Shown piece by piece: positions 44,531 to 52,911 of a DNA stretch of 64,000 bases. The notes under the pieces are model-generated. The model did not search any database. It was given only the letters and a program-made list of their open reading frames with translations, and was not told the DNA's origin. This DNA is from Candidatus Binataceae bacterium (GTDB taxonomy: Bacteria > Desulfobacterota > Binatia > Binatales > Binataceae): the NCBI GenBank assembly GCA_035650475.1, contig DASRHP010000009.1, forward strand, positions 610,545 through 674,544. The letters are read 5' to 3'. The translations under genes and the position numbers were made by a program. How positions within the stretch are numbered: position 1 is the first letter of the stretch; each line of letters opens with the position of its first letter.

Positions 44531-44638
44531 TGCTTTCCGTCCCGCCACCGTGGGGCGACACCGCAACCCGGACCATCCTGCGCCGGCTTGCTTTCAGGCA
44601 ACGGCCGGGAGCTGGGTCGCCGCGCCTTTGTCGCCGGC

Positions 44639-46573
44639 TCAGTCCTTCCACAGATTGTTGGCCGCGTACTTGAGCACCACGTCGACGCACGATTCGCAAT
44701 ACCCGTTCTCCAGCAGGTTGCGCACCATCGCACCGTACTTTTCCGCCTGCTCCTCGTCGCGCGTGCGCGCCTTGGTGATGATGCGCGAGATGTCGCGCAC
44801 CGAGGTCATCAGCTTCTTCTCGATCGCCTCCTTCAGCGGCTCGTAGCTGCGATAGCTGACCTTCTCGCCGCGGCGCGAGCTCGACCACAGGTAGGCGATC
44901 ACTTCCTGGCGGAAACCGTCGGCCGCCGAGCCGATGATCGCGATCTGCTCCTCGATTGATTTCAGGAAACCCTCGTCGGGCGGCAGCTCCTCCTTGGTAT
45001 TGCGGTCGCGCACCTTGGTCTTGTTGACGTAGGCTTCGGCGTGGTCGAGGTAGTTCTGGAACAGCGCCTCGGCCTGCTCCTGGTAGGAGTAAACGAAGGC
45101 GCGCGTGATCTCCTTCTCGAGTAGTTCGAGGTATTCCTTGTGCAGGGTGTCCTGGAGGAACTCAAGGTACTGCTTGCGGGAATCGTCGGGCAGGTCGGCT
45201 TCCTTGACCATCCCGATCAGCGCCTCGCGCACGTTGATCGGGTTGATGCAGTTGCCGGAGACGTTGTCGGAGAGCGCGTTGTCGAGCGCCTTCATGATGA
45301 AGCGGGTCGAGATTCCCGACATCCCCTCGCGCTTGGCGTCCTCCTTGAGCTCCTGCACGTCGATCTTCTTGGTCCGCCCCTTTTCCACGACCTCTTCGCC
45401 GTTGTACAGGCGCAGCTTGGTCATCAGGTCGCACTTCGAGGTCGGCTCCAGACGAGAGAGAATCGCGAACATCGAGGCGAGCTCGAGCGTGTGCGGCGCG
45501 ACGTGGGCGCGAAAATCCGAGTTGCGGATGATCTTCTGATAAATCTTGACCTCTTCGGAGAGGCGCAGGTTGTAGGGCACCTTGACCACCACGATGCGGT
45601 CGAGGATCGCCTCATTGGTGTGGTCGGCCTTGAACTTCTGCCACTCGGCCTCGTTGGAGTGGGCCACGATGCAGGTGTCGACGTACACCATCCCGTGGCG
45701 GCCGGGCGCCGGGATTACCTTTTCCTGGGTCGCCGTGATCATCGCATGCAGGTACTCGGTCTCGTTCTTGAAGACCTCGATAAACTCGACTACGCCGCGG
45801 TTGCCGACGTTGAGCGCGCCGTTGAGCTCGAGCACCCGCGGATCGCCTTCGGAGTACTGGTCGAGCTTCGAGATGTCCTCCGAGCCGATCAGCACCGAGG
45901 TGTCCTGGTTGTTGGGATCCACCGGCGGGACGACGCCGATGCCCACGCGGTTGCGCTTGGAGAAGTTGCGGGTTTCGATCGGGACTTCCTCGTAGCGCTG
46001 TCCGAACTCCTCCTTGAGCCGGTAGCGACAGACCGGGCAGAGGTCGCCCTCGATGTGCACGCCGAGCATCTTTTCAAACTCGCGCCGCAGATGGCGCGGG
46101 ATGAGATGCAGCGGCTCTTCGTGCATCGGGCAGCCCTCGATCGCGTACACCGTGCTCGCCTGCTCCAGCCCGCGCTGGACGCGCTCGACGAGCGAGCTTT
46201 TGCCCGAGCCGACCGGGCCCATCAAATAGAGTACCTGGCGGCTCTCCTCGCCCTTGAGCGAGGCGGAATGGAAATAGCGCACGAGTTGCGCGATGGTGCG
46301 CTCGATACCGAAAAACTCGTCGGCGAAGAAGTTATAGACCTTTACCGGCTCGTCCTTGTAAAGGCGCTTGGTGCGCGGATCGTCGGTGTCCTGGATGTTG
46401 CGGGTGCCCATCGAGATGATCAGGTCATAGATGCGAGCGTGGGCGAGCTTGGTGATGGTGGGGTCGGCCTTGACCAGGTCGAGGTATTCGAGCAGCGTTC
46501 CGCGCCACTGCTTGGATTCGCGAGCCGCCCGGTCTTGCTTGATCACGCGCTCAAAGTCGTTAACGGCCGTCAT
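44639..46573 (-). CDS. prkA: PrkA/YeaG serine protein kinase
   Basis: 644 aa. AAA+ domain with Walker A MGPVGSGKSSLVE (residues about 118-130), C-terminal PrkA domain. It has a zinc-ribbon-like Cys cluster, LCPVCRYRLKEEFG, plus a nearby CPMHE. AAGGAG lies seven bases before the ATG. PrkA/YeaG is a kinase (or ATPase) active under starvation and stress; partners YeaH and SpoVR follow in the same operon. The promoter region is described at 46574-46815. Confidence 0.95.
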   Translation of the reverse strand: MTAVNDFERVIKQDRAARESKQWRGTLLEYLDLVKADPTITKLAHARIYDLIISMGTRNIQDTDDPRTKRLYKDEPVKVYNFFADEFFGIERTIAQLVRYFHSASLKGEESRQVLYLMGPVGSGKSSLVERVQRGLEQASTVYAIEGCPMHEEPLHLIPRHLRREFEKMLGVHIEGDLCPVCRYRLKEEFGQRYEEVPIETRNFSKRNRVGIGVVPPVDPNNQDTSVLIGSEDISKLDQYSEGDPRVLELNGALNVGNRGVVEFIEVFKNETEYLHAMITATQEKVIPAPGRHGMVYVDTCIVAHSNEAEWQKFKADHTNEAILDRIVVVKVPYNLRLSEEVKIYQKIIRNSDFRAHVAPHTLELASMFAILSRLEPTSKCDLMTKLRLYNGEEVVEKGRTKKIDVQELKEDAKREGMSGISTRFIMKALDNALSDNVSGNCINPINVREALIGMVKEADLPDDSRKQYLEFLQDTLHKEYLELLEKEITRAFVYSYQEQAEALFQNYLDHAEAYVNKTKVRDRNTKEELPPDEGFLKSIEEQIAIIGSAADGFRQEVIAYLWSSSRRGEKVSYRSYEPLKEAIEKKLMTSVRDISRIITKARTRDEEQAEKYGAMVRNLLENGYCESCVDVVLKYAANNLWKD

Positions 46574-46815
46574 CAGCAGACTCCTTGTTTACATTGAGAC
46601 CTAGGGAGAAAGGTTTGACGAGGAACGGACAGGAGGGATAATGCTATGCTTCACGCGCATCCCCGTTACAAAGCATAACCGACCGCGGGCCGGGAGCAAA
46701 GCCAGGTTCCGCCTCCCTGCCGGCATGTGGCTCTGCTTATCCACAACATTATTATCCACTGCGCGACGCAACTTAGCGATAGCCCCGCCGGCTGCGCTTC
46801 GCCGCCGCCGCGGCG
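46574..46815 (-). promoter_or_regulatory. prkA upstream region with two DnaA-box-like sites
   Basis: 242 bases without a gene. TTATCCACA (46737-46745) is a perfect match to the DnaA box and TTATCCACT (46752-46760) differs at one base; both are in the same orientation, 15 bases apart. A 7-bp inverted repeat TATGCTT / AAGCATA occurs near 46642-46673. The pair sits about 165 bases upstream of the prkA start in the most A/T-rich patch nearby. Two boxes are too few to call an origin; DnaA-linked regulation or chance are both possible. Confidence 0.45.
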
Positions 46816-47706
46816 CTAGCGTTGCGCCGCTTGTGGTTCGCGCATCGCGATCGATTCCCCCAGCACGAGCCGCCCACCGTCGTTGCGCACGCGCGCGGCG
46901 AGCACGCGCTCGTCATGGGCGAACGATACCCACCATCCGCGCTCGACCGCGCGCGCCAGATAGCCCGCCTTGACCTCCATCGTGCGCAGAGCATCGAGGT
47001 CATAGCTCTGGTTCCACGGTCCGCGCATGTGCGAGCGCGTCGGCACAATATCGGCCAGATGAACGAAGCATTGCGCGCCGCCGTCCGCGCTCACCGTCAC
47101 CACCTGATGGTCGGCCGTGTGACCGCCGGTGACGCGGATGTCCAGCCCCGGCGCAAGCTCGGTGTCGCCCTCGAGCGGCTCCAGCGTGCGGCCGAGCGGC
47201 GCAAGGCACTCCTCGATATGACGATAGGCGGCGCGCAAGCGTTCATTGCGCGAGCCGCGCGCGACTTCGAGCTCGCCCCGCTGAACCATCACGCGCGCCC
47301 TTGGAAAGGCCGCCTCCAGCACGCCCGAGGCGCGCCGGCGCACCACTCCGCCGCAATGGTCGAAATGCAGATGCGAAAGCACGACATGGGTGACGTCGCC
47401 TGGCTCCATCCCGAGCGCGCGCAGGCCCTCGGGCAGCCATCCTTCGCCGTGGTCGAAGATCTTGCGCTCGACCGAGCTCAGCCGGTTGCCGATTCCGGTG
47501 TCCACCACCACCGCCATCGCGCCGCGCATGATCAGCGGGCACACCAGGTTGAGCCGGATCCGGTTGCGCTCGTCGGCGGGGTGCTCGCGCTGCCACAGCT
47601 CGCGCGGCACCACGCCGAACATGCATCCGCCGTCGTTGCGCCACAACCCGTCGCTGAGCAGCGCGATCTCGAAATCGCCGATTCGGATCTTTGGCGGTTG
47701 CTCCAT
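46816..47706 (-). CDS. MBL-fold metallo-hydrolase, second copy
   Basis: 296 aa metallo-beta-lactamase fold with zinc motif LSHLHFDHCGGV (HxHxDH) near residue 112, downstream His in VTGGHTADHQV and Asp in CFVHLADIVPTRSHM. It resembles the lactonase or sulfatase-like MBL branch (GDFEIALLSDG opening). It is paralogous in fold, not close in sequence, to 19192-20040. Same strand as the prkA operon but separated by its promoter region. Substrate unknown. Confidence 0.85.
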   Translation of the reverse strand: MEQPPKIRIGDFEIALLSDGLWRNDGGCMFGVVPRELWQREHPADERNRIRLNLVCPLIMRGAMAVVVDTGIGNRLSSVERKIFDHGEGWLPEGLRALGMEPGDVTHVVLSHLHFDHCGGVVRRRASGVLEAAFPRARVMVQRGELEVARGSRNERLRAAYRHIEECLAPLGRTLEPLEGDTELAPGLDIRVTGGHTADHQVVTVSADGGAQCFVHLADIVPTRSHMRGPWNQSYDLDALRTMEVKAGYLARAVERGWWVSFAHDERVLAARVRNDGGRLVLGESIAMREPQAAQR

Positions 47707-47778
47707 CAGCCGTTGTTTTTGAGCTCCTTGCCGTCTAACGCGGCAGGCTGCAACGACGGTTCCATCGCCTTTGCCGAC

Positions 47779-48204
47779 TCAGGCGCTGCCCGCAAGCCAT
47801 AGCCCCAGCATCAGCGCGACCGCGCCCATCGCCGCCATCGCGCCGTACAGCCACAGCAGCCGGCGCGCACCGCGCGCGCGGTCGGTGGCTGCGCTCCACG
47901 CCACGCCCAGCGCGACTGCCATCCCGCACAGCAGAACGAGCTTGACGCTGAGCACGCCGGCGAAGGCCGGCGGGTAGCGGAAGTGATGCCCGCGTCCGAC
48001 GTACACCAGGTTCGCAACGCCGGTCAGCGGCAGCAGCGCGATCGCTACCAGGTTGAGCCGGTTGAGCTTGGGCGCGACGCGCGCCGCGAACGCCTCGCGC
48101 TCGCCGTCGGCGGTTGCCGCCGCCGCCAGTACGAAGCTCAGGCTCACCGCCACCCACAGCGCGCCACATAAGACGTGGATCCACAGTATCGTTTCGCTGA
48201 GCAT
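47779..48204 (-). CDS. small four-helix membrane protein (CopD/DUF2269-like)
   Basis: 141 aa with four hydrophobic helices, the first starting ETILWIHVLCGALWVAVSLSFVL (His in helix 1) and the others in LVAIALLPLTGVANLVYV, FAGVLSVKLVLLCGMAVALGV and LWLYGAMAAMGAVALMLGLW. This pattern with IHV and GHHFRYPP resembles small CopD-type copper/haem membrane proteins. Family is uncertain. It is followed downstream, on the same strand, by the MBL gene. Confidence 0.6.
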   Translation of the reverse strand: MLSETILWIHVLCGALWVAVSLSFVLAAAATADGEREAFAARVAPKLNRLNLVAIALLPLTGVANLVYVGRGHHFRYPPAFAGVLSVKLVLLCGMAVALGVAWSAATDRARGARRLLWLYGAMAAMGAVALMLGLWLAGSA

Positions 48205-48395
48205 CGTCGGCCCGGCCGGCGCGCGATACCGCTACGGCCTTTCGTCGCTGGTCACACTAGCCCGCTCGACCGCAGGGCGGCAACGTGCCGCGCCGGCGGC
48301 GACGCGCCACGGCGAGCACGCGGGTGTTGTTGCGATGCGCGTTTTACACTAACAGACAGGGCGAATAGCCCAGCTGCTGCGAGAGGAGGCCGGTG

Positions 48396-49781
48396 ATGCT
48401 GAATCCGTATATCGAAGCCGTCGAGTTGCGCGAACTGGTGCTCAGACGCGAGGTTCGGCCGCGCGAGGTCGCCGAATTCTTCCTTGCGCGAATCGAACGG
48501 CTCAATCCGCGCCTCGGCGCCTACATGACGGTGGCGGCCGAGCGCGCGCTGGCCGACGCCGAGCGGCTGGAGGAGCTGAGCCCGGCGGAGGCGGCGGCGA
48601 TGCCGCTGTTCGGCGTCGCCTACTCGCTCAAGGACCTGACCTGGACGCGCGATATCCGCACCACCCTGGGCTCGCGCAACTTCGAGAATTTCCGCCCGCG
48701 CGCCGACGCCGAGCTCGCGGTGCGCCTGCGTAACGCCGGTGGAATCCTACTCGGCAAGACCACTACGCCGGAGCTGGGCGGGCGCCCGACCACCGAGGGC
48801 GGGCTCTGCCCGCCGGCGCGCAACCCCTGGAACCTCGAGCACAGCGCCGGCGGCTCCAGCGGCGGCGCGGCGGCGCAGGTCGCGGCCGGGATGGGGCCGC
48901 TGGCCGAAGGCACCGACGGCGGCGGTTCGATTCGCGTGCCGGCGGCGTGCTCCGGCGTGGTCGGGCTCAAACCATCGCGCGGACGGGTCAGCTTCGCGCC
49001 CGTTATGGGAGAAGGATGGGCCGGGTTAGCCACCGAAGGGCCGATCGCGCGCTCGGTGCGCGACGCGGCGCTGATGCTCGACGTGATGGCGGGGCCGGTG
49101 GTGGGCGATCCCTACTGGGCGCCGCCGCCGCCGCGCCCCTTTGTCAGCGCGGTGGCCGACCGCCCCAAGGGGTTGCACCTGGCGATGATCGCGGGCAGCG
49201 CGCTCGGCCCGGTCGATCCCGAGGTCACCGTCGCCCTTGAGCACGCGGCGGACGTCTTCCGCGCGATGGGCCATCGGGTGGAGCCGGTGCACATCGATCC
49301 CGCGCAGCGGCTGATCGAGTACACGCGGCTTGCGATCTCCGCCGGCCTCGCTTCGGTGCCGATCAAGAATCCCGACCTGATGGATCCGGTCGTGCGACGG
49401 GCGTGGGAGTTCGGCCGGCGGTTATCGGCGACCGACTACGTCGGCGCGCTGGCGCGGATGCACAACACGGCGCGCGAGATCGTGCAGGCGCTGGCGCCCT
49501 ACGACGCGACGTTGGCGCCGACGCTGCCTCATCCCGCGCCGCGCCTGGGGATGCCCACCGACAAGTTCGAGGACGAGCTCTACCCGTTCATCCAGTTCAC
49601 GTTTCCATACAACGCGACCGGCCAGCCGGCTTTCTCGCTGCCCAATGGGTTCAGCAGGGCCGGACTGCCCATCGGATTGCAAATCATCGGCCGGCAGGCC
49701 GACGAGCTGGGGATAATCGCGCTTGCCGCGCAGTTCGAGGAGGCCCGTCCGTGGCGCGACCTCAGGCCGCCGCTGGATTGA
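48396..49781 (+). CDS. amidase signature-family enzyme, second copy
   Basis: 461 aa Ser-cisSer-Lys hydrolase. Lys in FGVAYSLKDLTWT, cis-Ser in GGSSGGAAAQVAAG, nucleophile in GTDGGGSIRVPAAC. A substrate-pocket change relative to the other copy (37797-39158) is expected from the different flanking residues. GAGAGGAGG precedes ATG 48396, and a GTG sits one codon before it. The gene is divergent from the small membrane protein. Substrate unknown. Confidence 0.9.
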   Translation: MLNPYIEAVELRELVLRREVRPREVAEFFLARIERLNPRLGAYMTVAAERALADAERLEELSPAEAAAMPLFGVAYSLKDLTWTRDIRTTLGSRNFENFRPRADAELAVRLRNAGGILLGKTTTPELGGRPTTEGGLCPPARNPWNLEHSAGGSSGGAAAQVAAGMGPLAEGTDGGGSIRVPAACSGVVGLKPSRGRVSFAPVMGEGWAGLATEGPIARSVRDAALMLDVMAGPVVGDPYWAPPPPRPFVSAVADRPKGLHLAMIAGSALGPVDPEVTVALEHAADVFRAMGHRVEPVHIDPAQRLIEYTRLAISAGLASVPIKNPDLMDPVVRRAWEFGRRLSATDYVGALARMHNTAREIVQALAPYDATLAPTLPHPAPRLGMPTDKFEDELYPFIQFTFPYNATGQPAFSLPNGFSRAGLPIGLQIIGRQADELGIIALAAQFEEARPWRDLRPPLD

Positions 49782-49812
49782 AATCGAGACGGACCCCGCG
49801 CCAGGCGCGGGC

Positions 49813-50595
49813 TCAGCTGCGGCGGATGAGCGCGAGCGCGACTTCAAGCAGGATGAGCAGCACGATTATCGCCTCGAGCAGGAGCAGATGGCGGTCGCGG
49901 CCGACCTCGGCCAGCAGCTCGAGCGCCTCCTGCACGCTGCGCAGCTTGAGCTCCAGCGCGTGGTAGCGATCGACGAGGTCGAACTCCGCGCGCAGGTCGT
50001 TGTAGATGCGGTCCATCGCGGGGTCGTCCCACGTCTCGTCGGGCTTGTCGAGCAGATGGAGCACCGCGAGCACCTCGCCGCGGGTCGCGATCGCCTGGCC
50101 GATGAAGCGATGAAGCGGGCGGGTGCGGAAGGGCACCGTGCCGCGGCGCTCGAGCCGCTCGACGAACTCGCCGGTGCGCGCGAGCAGCCGCTCGACGATC
50201 CGCTCGTAGTACTCCATTGCCGCGCTCTGCGCGACCGTCAGCGCGACGATCCCCGCGCGCTCGGGGGTGAAGCGATCGAGCCTGAGCGCGCCATCCGACA
50301 GCCCGATCGCAAGCGCGGGATCTTCGAGCACCGAGTAGTCCTCGCGGATAACCTGGGTCGTCAGCTTCGGACCTATCCGGAACAGCCGCGCGAGTTCGGC
50401 CTCGCGGCGCTCGGGCGAAAGGTCATAGGCGACCACCGCGCCGAACGGATAGATGTAGATGCCGCCCTCGGGCTGCATCGGCACGAACATCTGGTGCGCG
50501 GTGATCCGAGCCTGGGGGAAAATCGGCGCGAGCTGGCGCAGCGCGAGGTTTTCCTCGAAGGCGACGGCGTAGAATTGATGAAGTCGAGGCGCCAT
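49813..50595 (-). CDS. DUF155 (RMND1/Sif2-like) protein
   Basis: 260 aa. Family motifs: IYIYPFGAVVAYD, LSDGALRLDRFTPERAGIVALTVAQSAAMEYYE (Asp and Ser/Tyr positions) and the C-terminal hydrophobic anchor LLLLEAIIVLLILLEVALALI. Related eukaryotic proteins act in mitochondrial translation and meiosis; the bacterial role is unknown. ATG 50595 (MAPRLHQF) with GGGAG upstream is preferred over an upstream frame opening 19 codons earlier. Confidence 0.8.
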   Translation of the reverse strand: MAPRLHQFYAVAFEENLALRQLAPIFPQARITAHQMFVPMQPEGGIYIYPFGAVVAYDLSPERREAELARLFRIGPKLTTQVIREDYSVLEDPALAIGLSDGALRLDRFTPERAGIVALTVAQSAAMEYYERIVERLLARTGEFVERLERRGTVPFRTRPLHRFIGQAIATRGEVLAVLHLLDKPDETWDDPAMDRIYNDLRAEFDLVDRYHALELKLRSVQEALELLAEVGRDRHLLLLEAIIVLLILLEVALALIRRS

Positions 50596-50676
50596 CCGCA
50601 AGCTCCCGGCCAAACCGCGCTCCGGGCCGCACGATGGTGCGCATCCTAGCATGACGCCCGCCGCCCGCGCGCGGCG

Positions 50677-52440
50677 CTAACGCTCGCCGGCGCCATGCTG
50701 CTCGCGGTAGGCCAGCGCCATGTACTCTTCGAGCATCCGATGAGTGTTGAAGAACGACGCGTTGAAGGCGATGGTCGCGCGCATGATTTCGGCCCAACGC
50801 TGCGGCTCGTTGTGATAAACGGGCAGGATGGTTTCCTCCAGCGCGCGGTAGAGGTCGGCGGCGTCCTCCGCGTCGGCGCGCCCGGCGCCGCGCTCGCGCG
50901 GCCCGATGGCCCATCCGGTGACCCCCTCGATATGTCCCTCCAACCACCAGCCGTCGAGCACACTAAGGCTGGGCACGGCGTTGTGCGCGGCCTTCATCCC
51001 GCTGGTCCCCGAGGCCTCGTACGGGGGCATCGGCGTGTTCAGCCACAAATCCACCCCGGCGATAATCAGCCGGGCCAGCGCGAGATCGTAGCTTGGCATG
51101 TAGGCGATCACGACCTCCGGGCCGAGCGCGCGCGCCATCTGGATCAGGCGGCGGATCAGCTCCTTGGCCTCGGTGTCCTGCGGATGAGCCTTGCCGGCGA
51201 GCACAACCTGGAGCCGGCCGTAGCGCGCAGCGATGCGGCGCAGGCGCTCGGGGTCGTGAAAGAGCAGGGCGGGGCGCTTGAAGGCCGCAACGCGGCGGGC
51301 GGAGCCGATGGTGAAGGCGCGCAGATCGAGGCCGGCGTTGGTGCGCGCGTTGACCGCGTCGATCAGCGCGTTCTTGGCCTCCGCGTGGGCGTGTGTGATT
51401 TCGGCCAGCGAAATTCCCAGCGCGTAGCGCAGGGCGAAGAAGTCGCGCCGCCAGTGCTTGATTCGGCGGTCGTAGAGCGCCTGGAACGACGGCGCGCTCC
51501 AGCTCGCCGAGTGCACGCCGTTGGTAATCGAGCCGATCGGGTAGCCCGGGAACATCGAGCTCGAAATGCGCCCGTGGCGCTGGGTCACCCCGTTGACGTA
51601 GTGGCTGAGCGAAAGCGCCACGCGCGTCATGTTGAGGCGGTCGTCGCAGCATCCCAGCCGCCCCAGCGCCGCCAGCGCGCGCTCGCCGAGCACCGCGCGC
51701 GCAAGCTCGAGCGGAAACTGGTCATGTCCCGCAGGCACTGGCGTATGGGTGGTGAATAGGCACTTGCGGCGGACCCGCTCGATGACCGCCTGATGGTCGG
51801 CAGAGTCGCGTCTGAGCTCCTCGAAGTACAGCTCCAGCGCGAGCAGCGCCGAATGTCCCTCGTTCATGTGGAAGCTGCCTTCCTGATCGAAGCTCAGACT
51901 GCGCAGCATCCGCACTCCGCCGATTCCGAGCACCACCTCCTGGCACAGGCGGTAGCGCTGGTCGCCGCCGTAAAGATAATCGGTCAACGTGCGATCGTAG
52001 GGGTCGTTGCCCGGCAGGTTGGTGTCGAGCAGGAAGACCGGCACGGTGGTGTCCGAGGCGCCATGTAGGGGGTACCACCATGCGCCGACCTTGACCTTGC
52101 GCCCCTCGACTTCGACCTCAATCGTCGTCTGCGCGCGCTGTAAGAGGTCCTCGGGCGACCATGCCACTGCCTCCTCCCGCTGCCATCCGTCGCGGTCGAG
52201 CACCTGGAAGAAATGGCCCTTGCGATAAAGCAGGCTCACCCCAACCATCGGCAACCCAAGGTCTGCCGCGCTGCGCAAGGTGTCGGCGGCAAGCACGCCG
52301 AGTCCGCCGGCGTAGGTCGGAATCGAGTTCTCCAGCGCCAGCTCCATCGAGAAGTAGGCGATATGATGCGCAGAGCTTTGCCCGTTGAACGTCGCGTCGT
52401 GGCCGCCTAGCCGCCCGATCCGTGGCGCTTCAGTATCCAT
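50677..52440 (-). CDS. glgP: short-form alpha-glucan phosphorylase (GT35)
   Basis: 587 aa. Cleaves glucose 1-phosphate from the ends of glycogen or maltodextrin chains using PLP. Recognisable are HIAYFSMELALENSIPTYAGGLGVLAAD at the N terminus, DSTPVFLLDTN-like blocks, and the PLP-Lys region YEASGTSGMKAAHNAVPSL, with SVLDGWWLEGHIEG. It is far shorter than the roughly 800-aa classical enzyme but fits the distinct short family (TIGR02094-type). No glycogen synthase or branching enzyme is in view. Confidence 0.88.
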   Translation of the reverse strand: MDTEAPRIGRLGGHDATFNGQSSAHHIAYFSMELALENSIPTYAGGLGVLAADTLRSAADLGLPMVGVSLLYRKGHFFQVLDRDGWQREEAVAWSPEDLLQRAQTTIEVEVEGRKVKVGAWWYPLHGASDTTVPVFLLDTNLPGNDPYDRTLTDYLYGGDQRYRLCQEVVLGIGGVRMLRSLSFDQEGSFHMNEGHSALLALELYFEELRRDSADHQAVIERVRRKCLFTTHTPVPAGHDQFPLELARAVLGERALAALGRLGCCDDRLNMTRVALSLSHYVNGVTQRHGRISSSMFPGYPIGSITNGVHSASWSAPSFQALYDRRIKHWRRDFFALRYALGISLAEITHAHAEAKNALIDAVNARTNAGLDLRAFTIGSARRVAAFKRPALLFHDPERLRRIAARYGRLQVVLAGKAHPQDTEAKELIRRLIQMARALGPEVVIAYMPSYDLALARLIIAGVDLWLNTPMPPYEASGTSGMKAAHNAVPSLSVLDGWWLEGHIEGVTGWAIGPRERGAGRADAEDAADLYRALEETILPVYHNEPQRWAEIMRATIAFNASFFNTHRMLEEYMALAYREQHGAGER

Positions 52441-52529
52441 CGCGTGCCGCTGCGCCGCGGTTGCGCGCGCGGCGCCTCCGCCAGCCGCTTCCTGTCCGAA
52501 GCCTGCTCCCCGCCGTCATCGCTCCAGTC

Positions 52530-52834
52530 CTAATGGGCGTGCGCTCCCGCCAGCTCGGGAAACATCTGGACCAGCTTCTGGCGCACCGGTGCAAACGAGA
52601 AATCGTTGAGCGGCTTGACGACGTAGGCGAGCACGCCGAGCTCAAAAAAGTCATCCTGCGTCTTCTCGAACGGCACCACGCTGATCACGACCACCGCGAC
52701 CTCGGGCGCTTCGCGCTTCATCGCGCTGAGTAGCGGTAAAGCTTCTCGGCGCCGCGGCTTCAGCTCATGACGATGGTGTCAGGCGAGACGCCGTAGATAG
52801 CCTCTGCTTCGGTGGCGCCGGCCGCCTCGGGCAC
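52530..52834 (-). pseudogene. decayed response-regulator receiver domain
   Basis: On the minus strand a run that starts near a GTG at 52834 reads VPEAAGATEAEAIYGV and SPDTIVMS, then TGA. A +1/-2 frame change near 52765 continues the receiver pattern as ELKPRRREALPLLSAMKREAPEVAVVVIS and ends with LAYVVKPLNDFSF at the conserved Lys. The phosphoacceptor Asp is missing (Ser or Glu in its place), and the block between it and the next helix is shortened. It is therefore a degenerate receiver domain, or a sequencing error plus divergence. It lies downstream of the GAF-PAS sensor gene. Confidence 0.55.
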
Positions 52835-52911
52835 GCCGCGCCCGTGAAACGGCGGGCGAGTCTTCCCGGTGGCGGCGAGCGGCTGCTGCCACGTTGATTC
52901 GTTCGCCGCCT

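Noticed and set aside
43376..44959. 527-codon plus-strand frame antisense to the YeaH and PrkA genes
   Set aside because: Opposite strand carries the MIDAS-bearing YeaH and the kinase gene; the frame has no motif.
46574..46815. Chromosomal origin (oriC)
   Set aside because: Only two DnaA-box-like sites, no dnaA or dnaN gene nearby and no long A/T-rich unwinding stretch.
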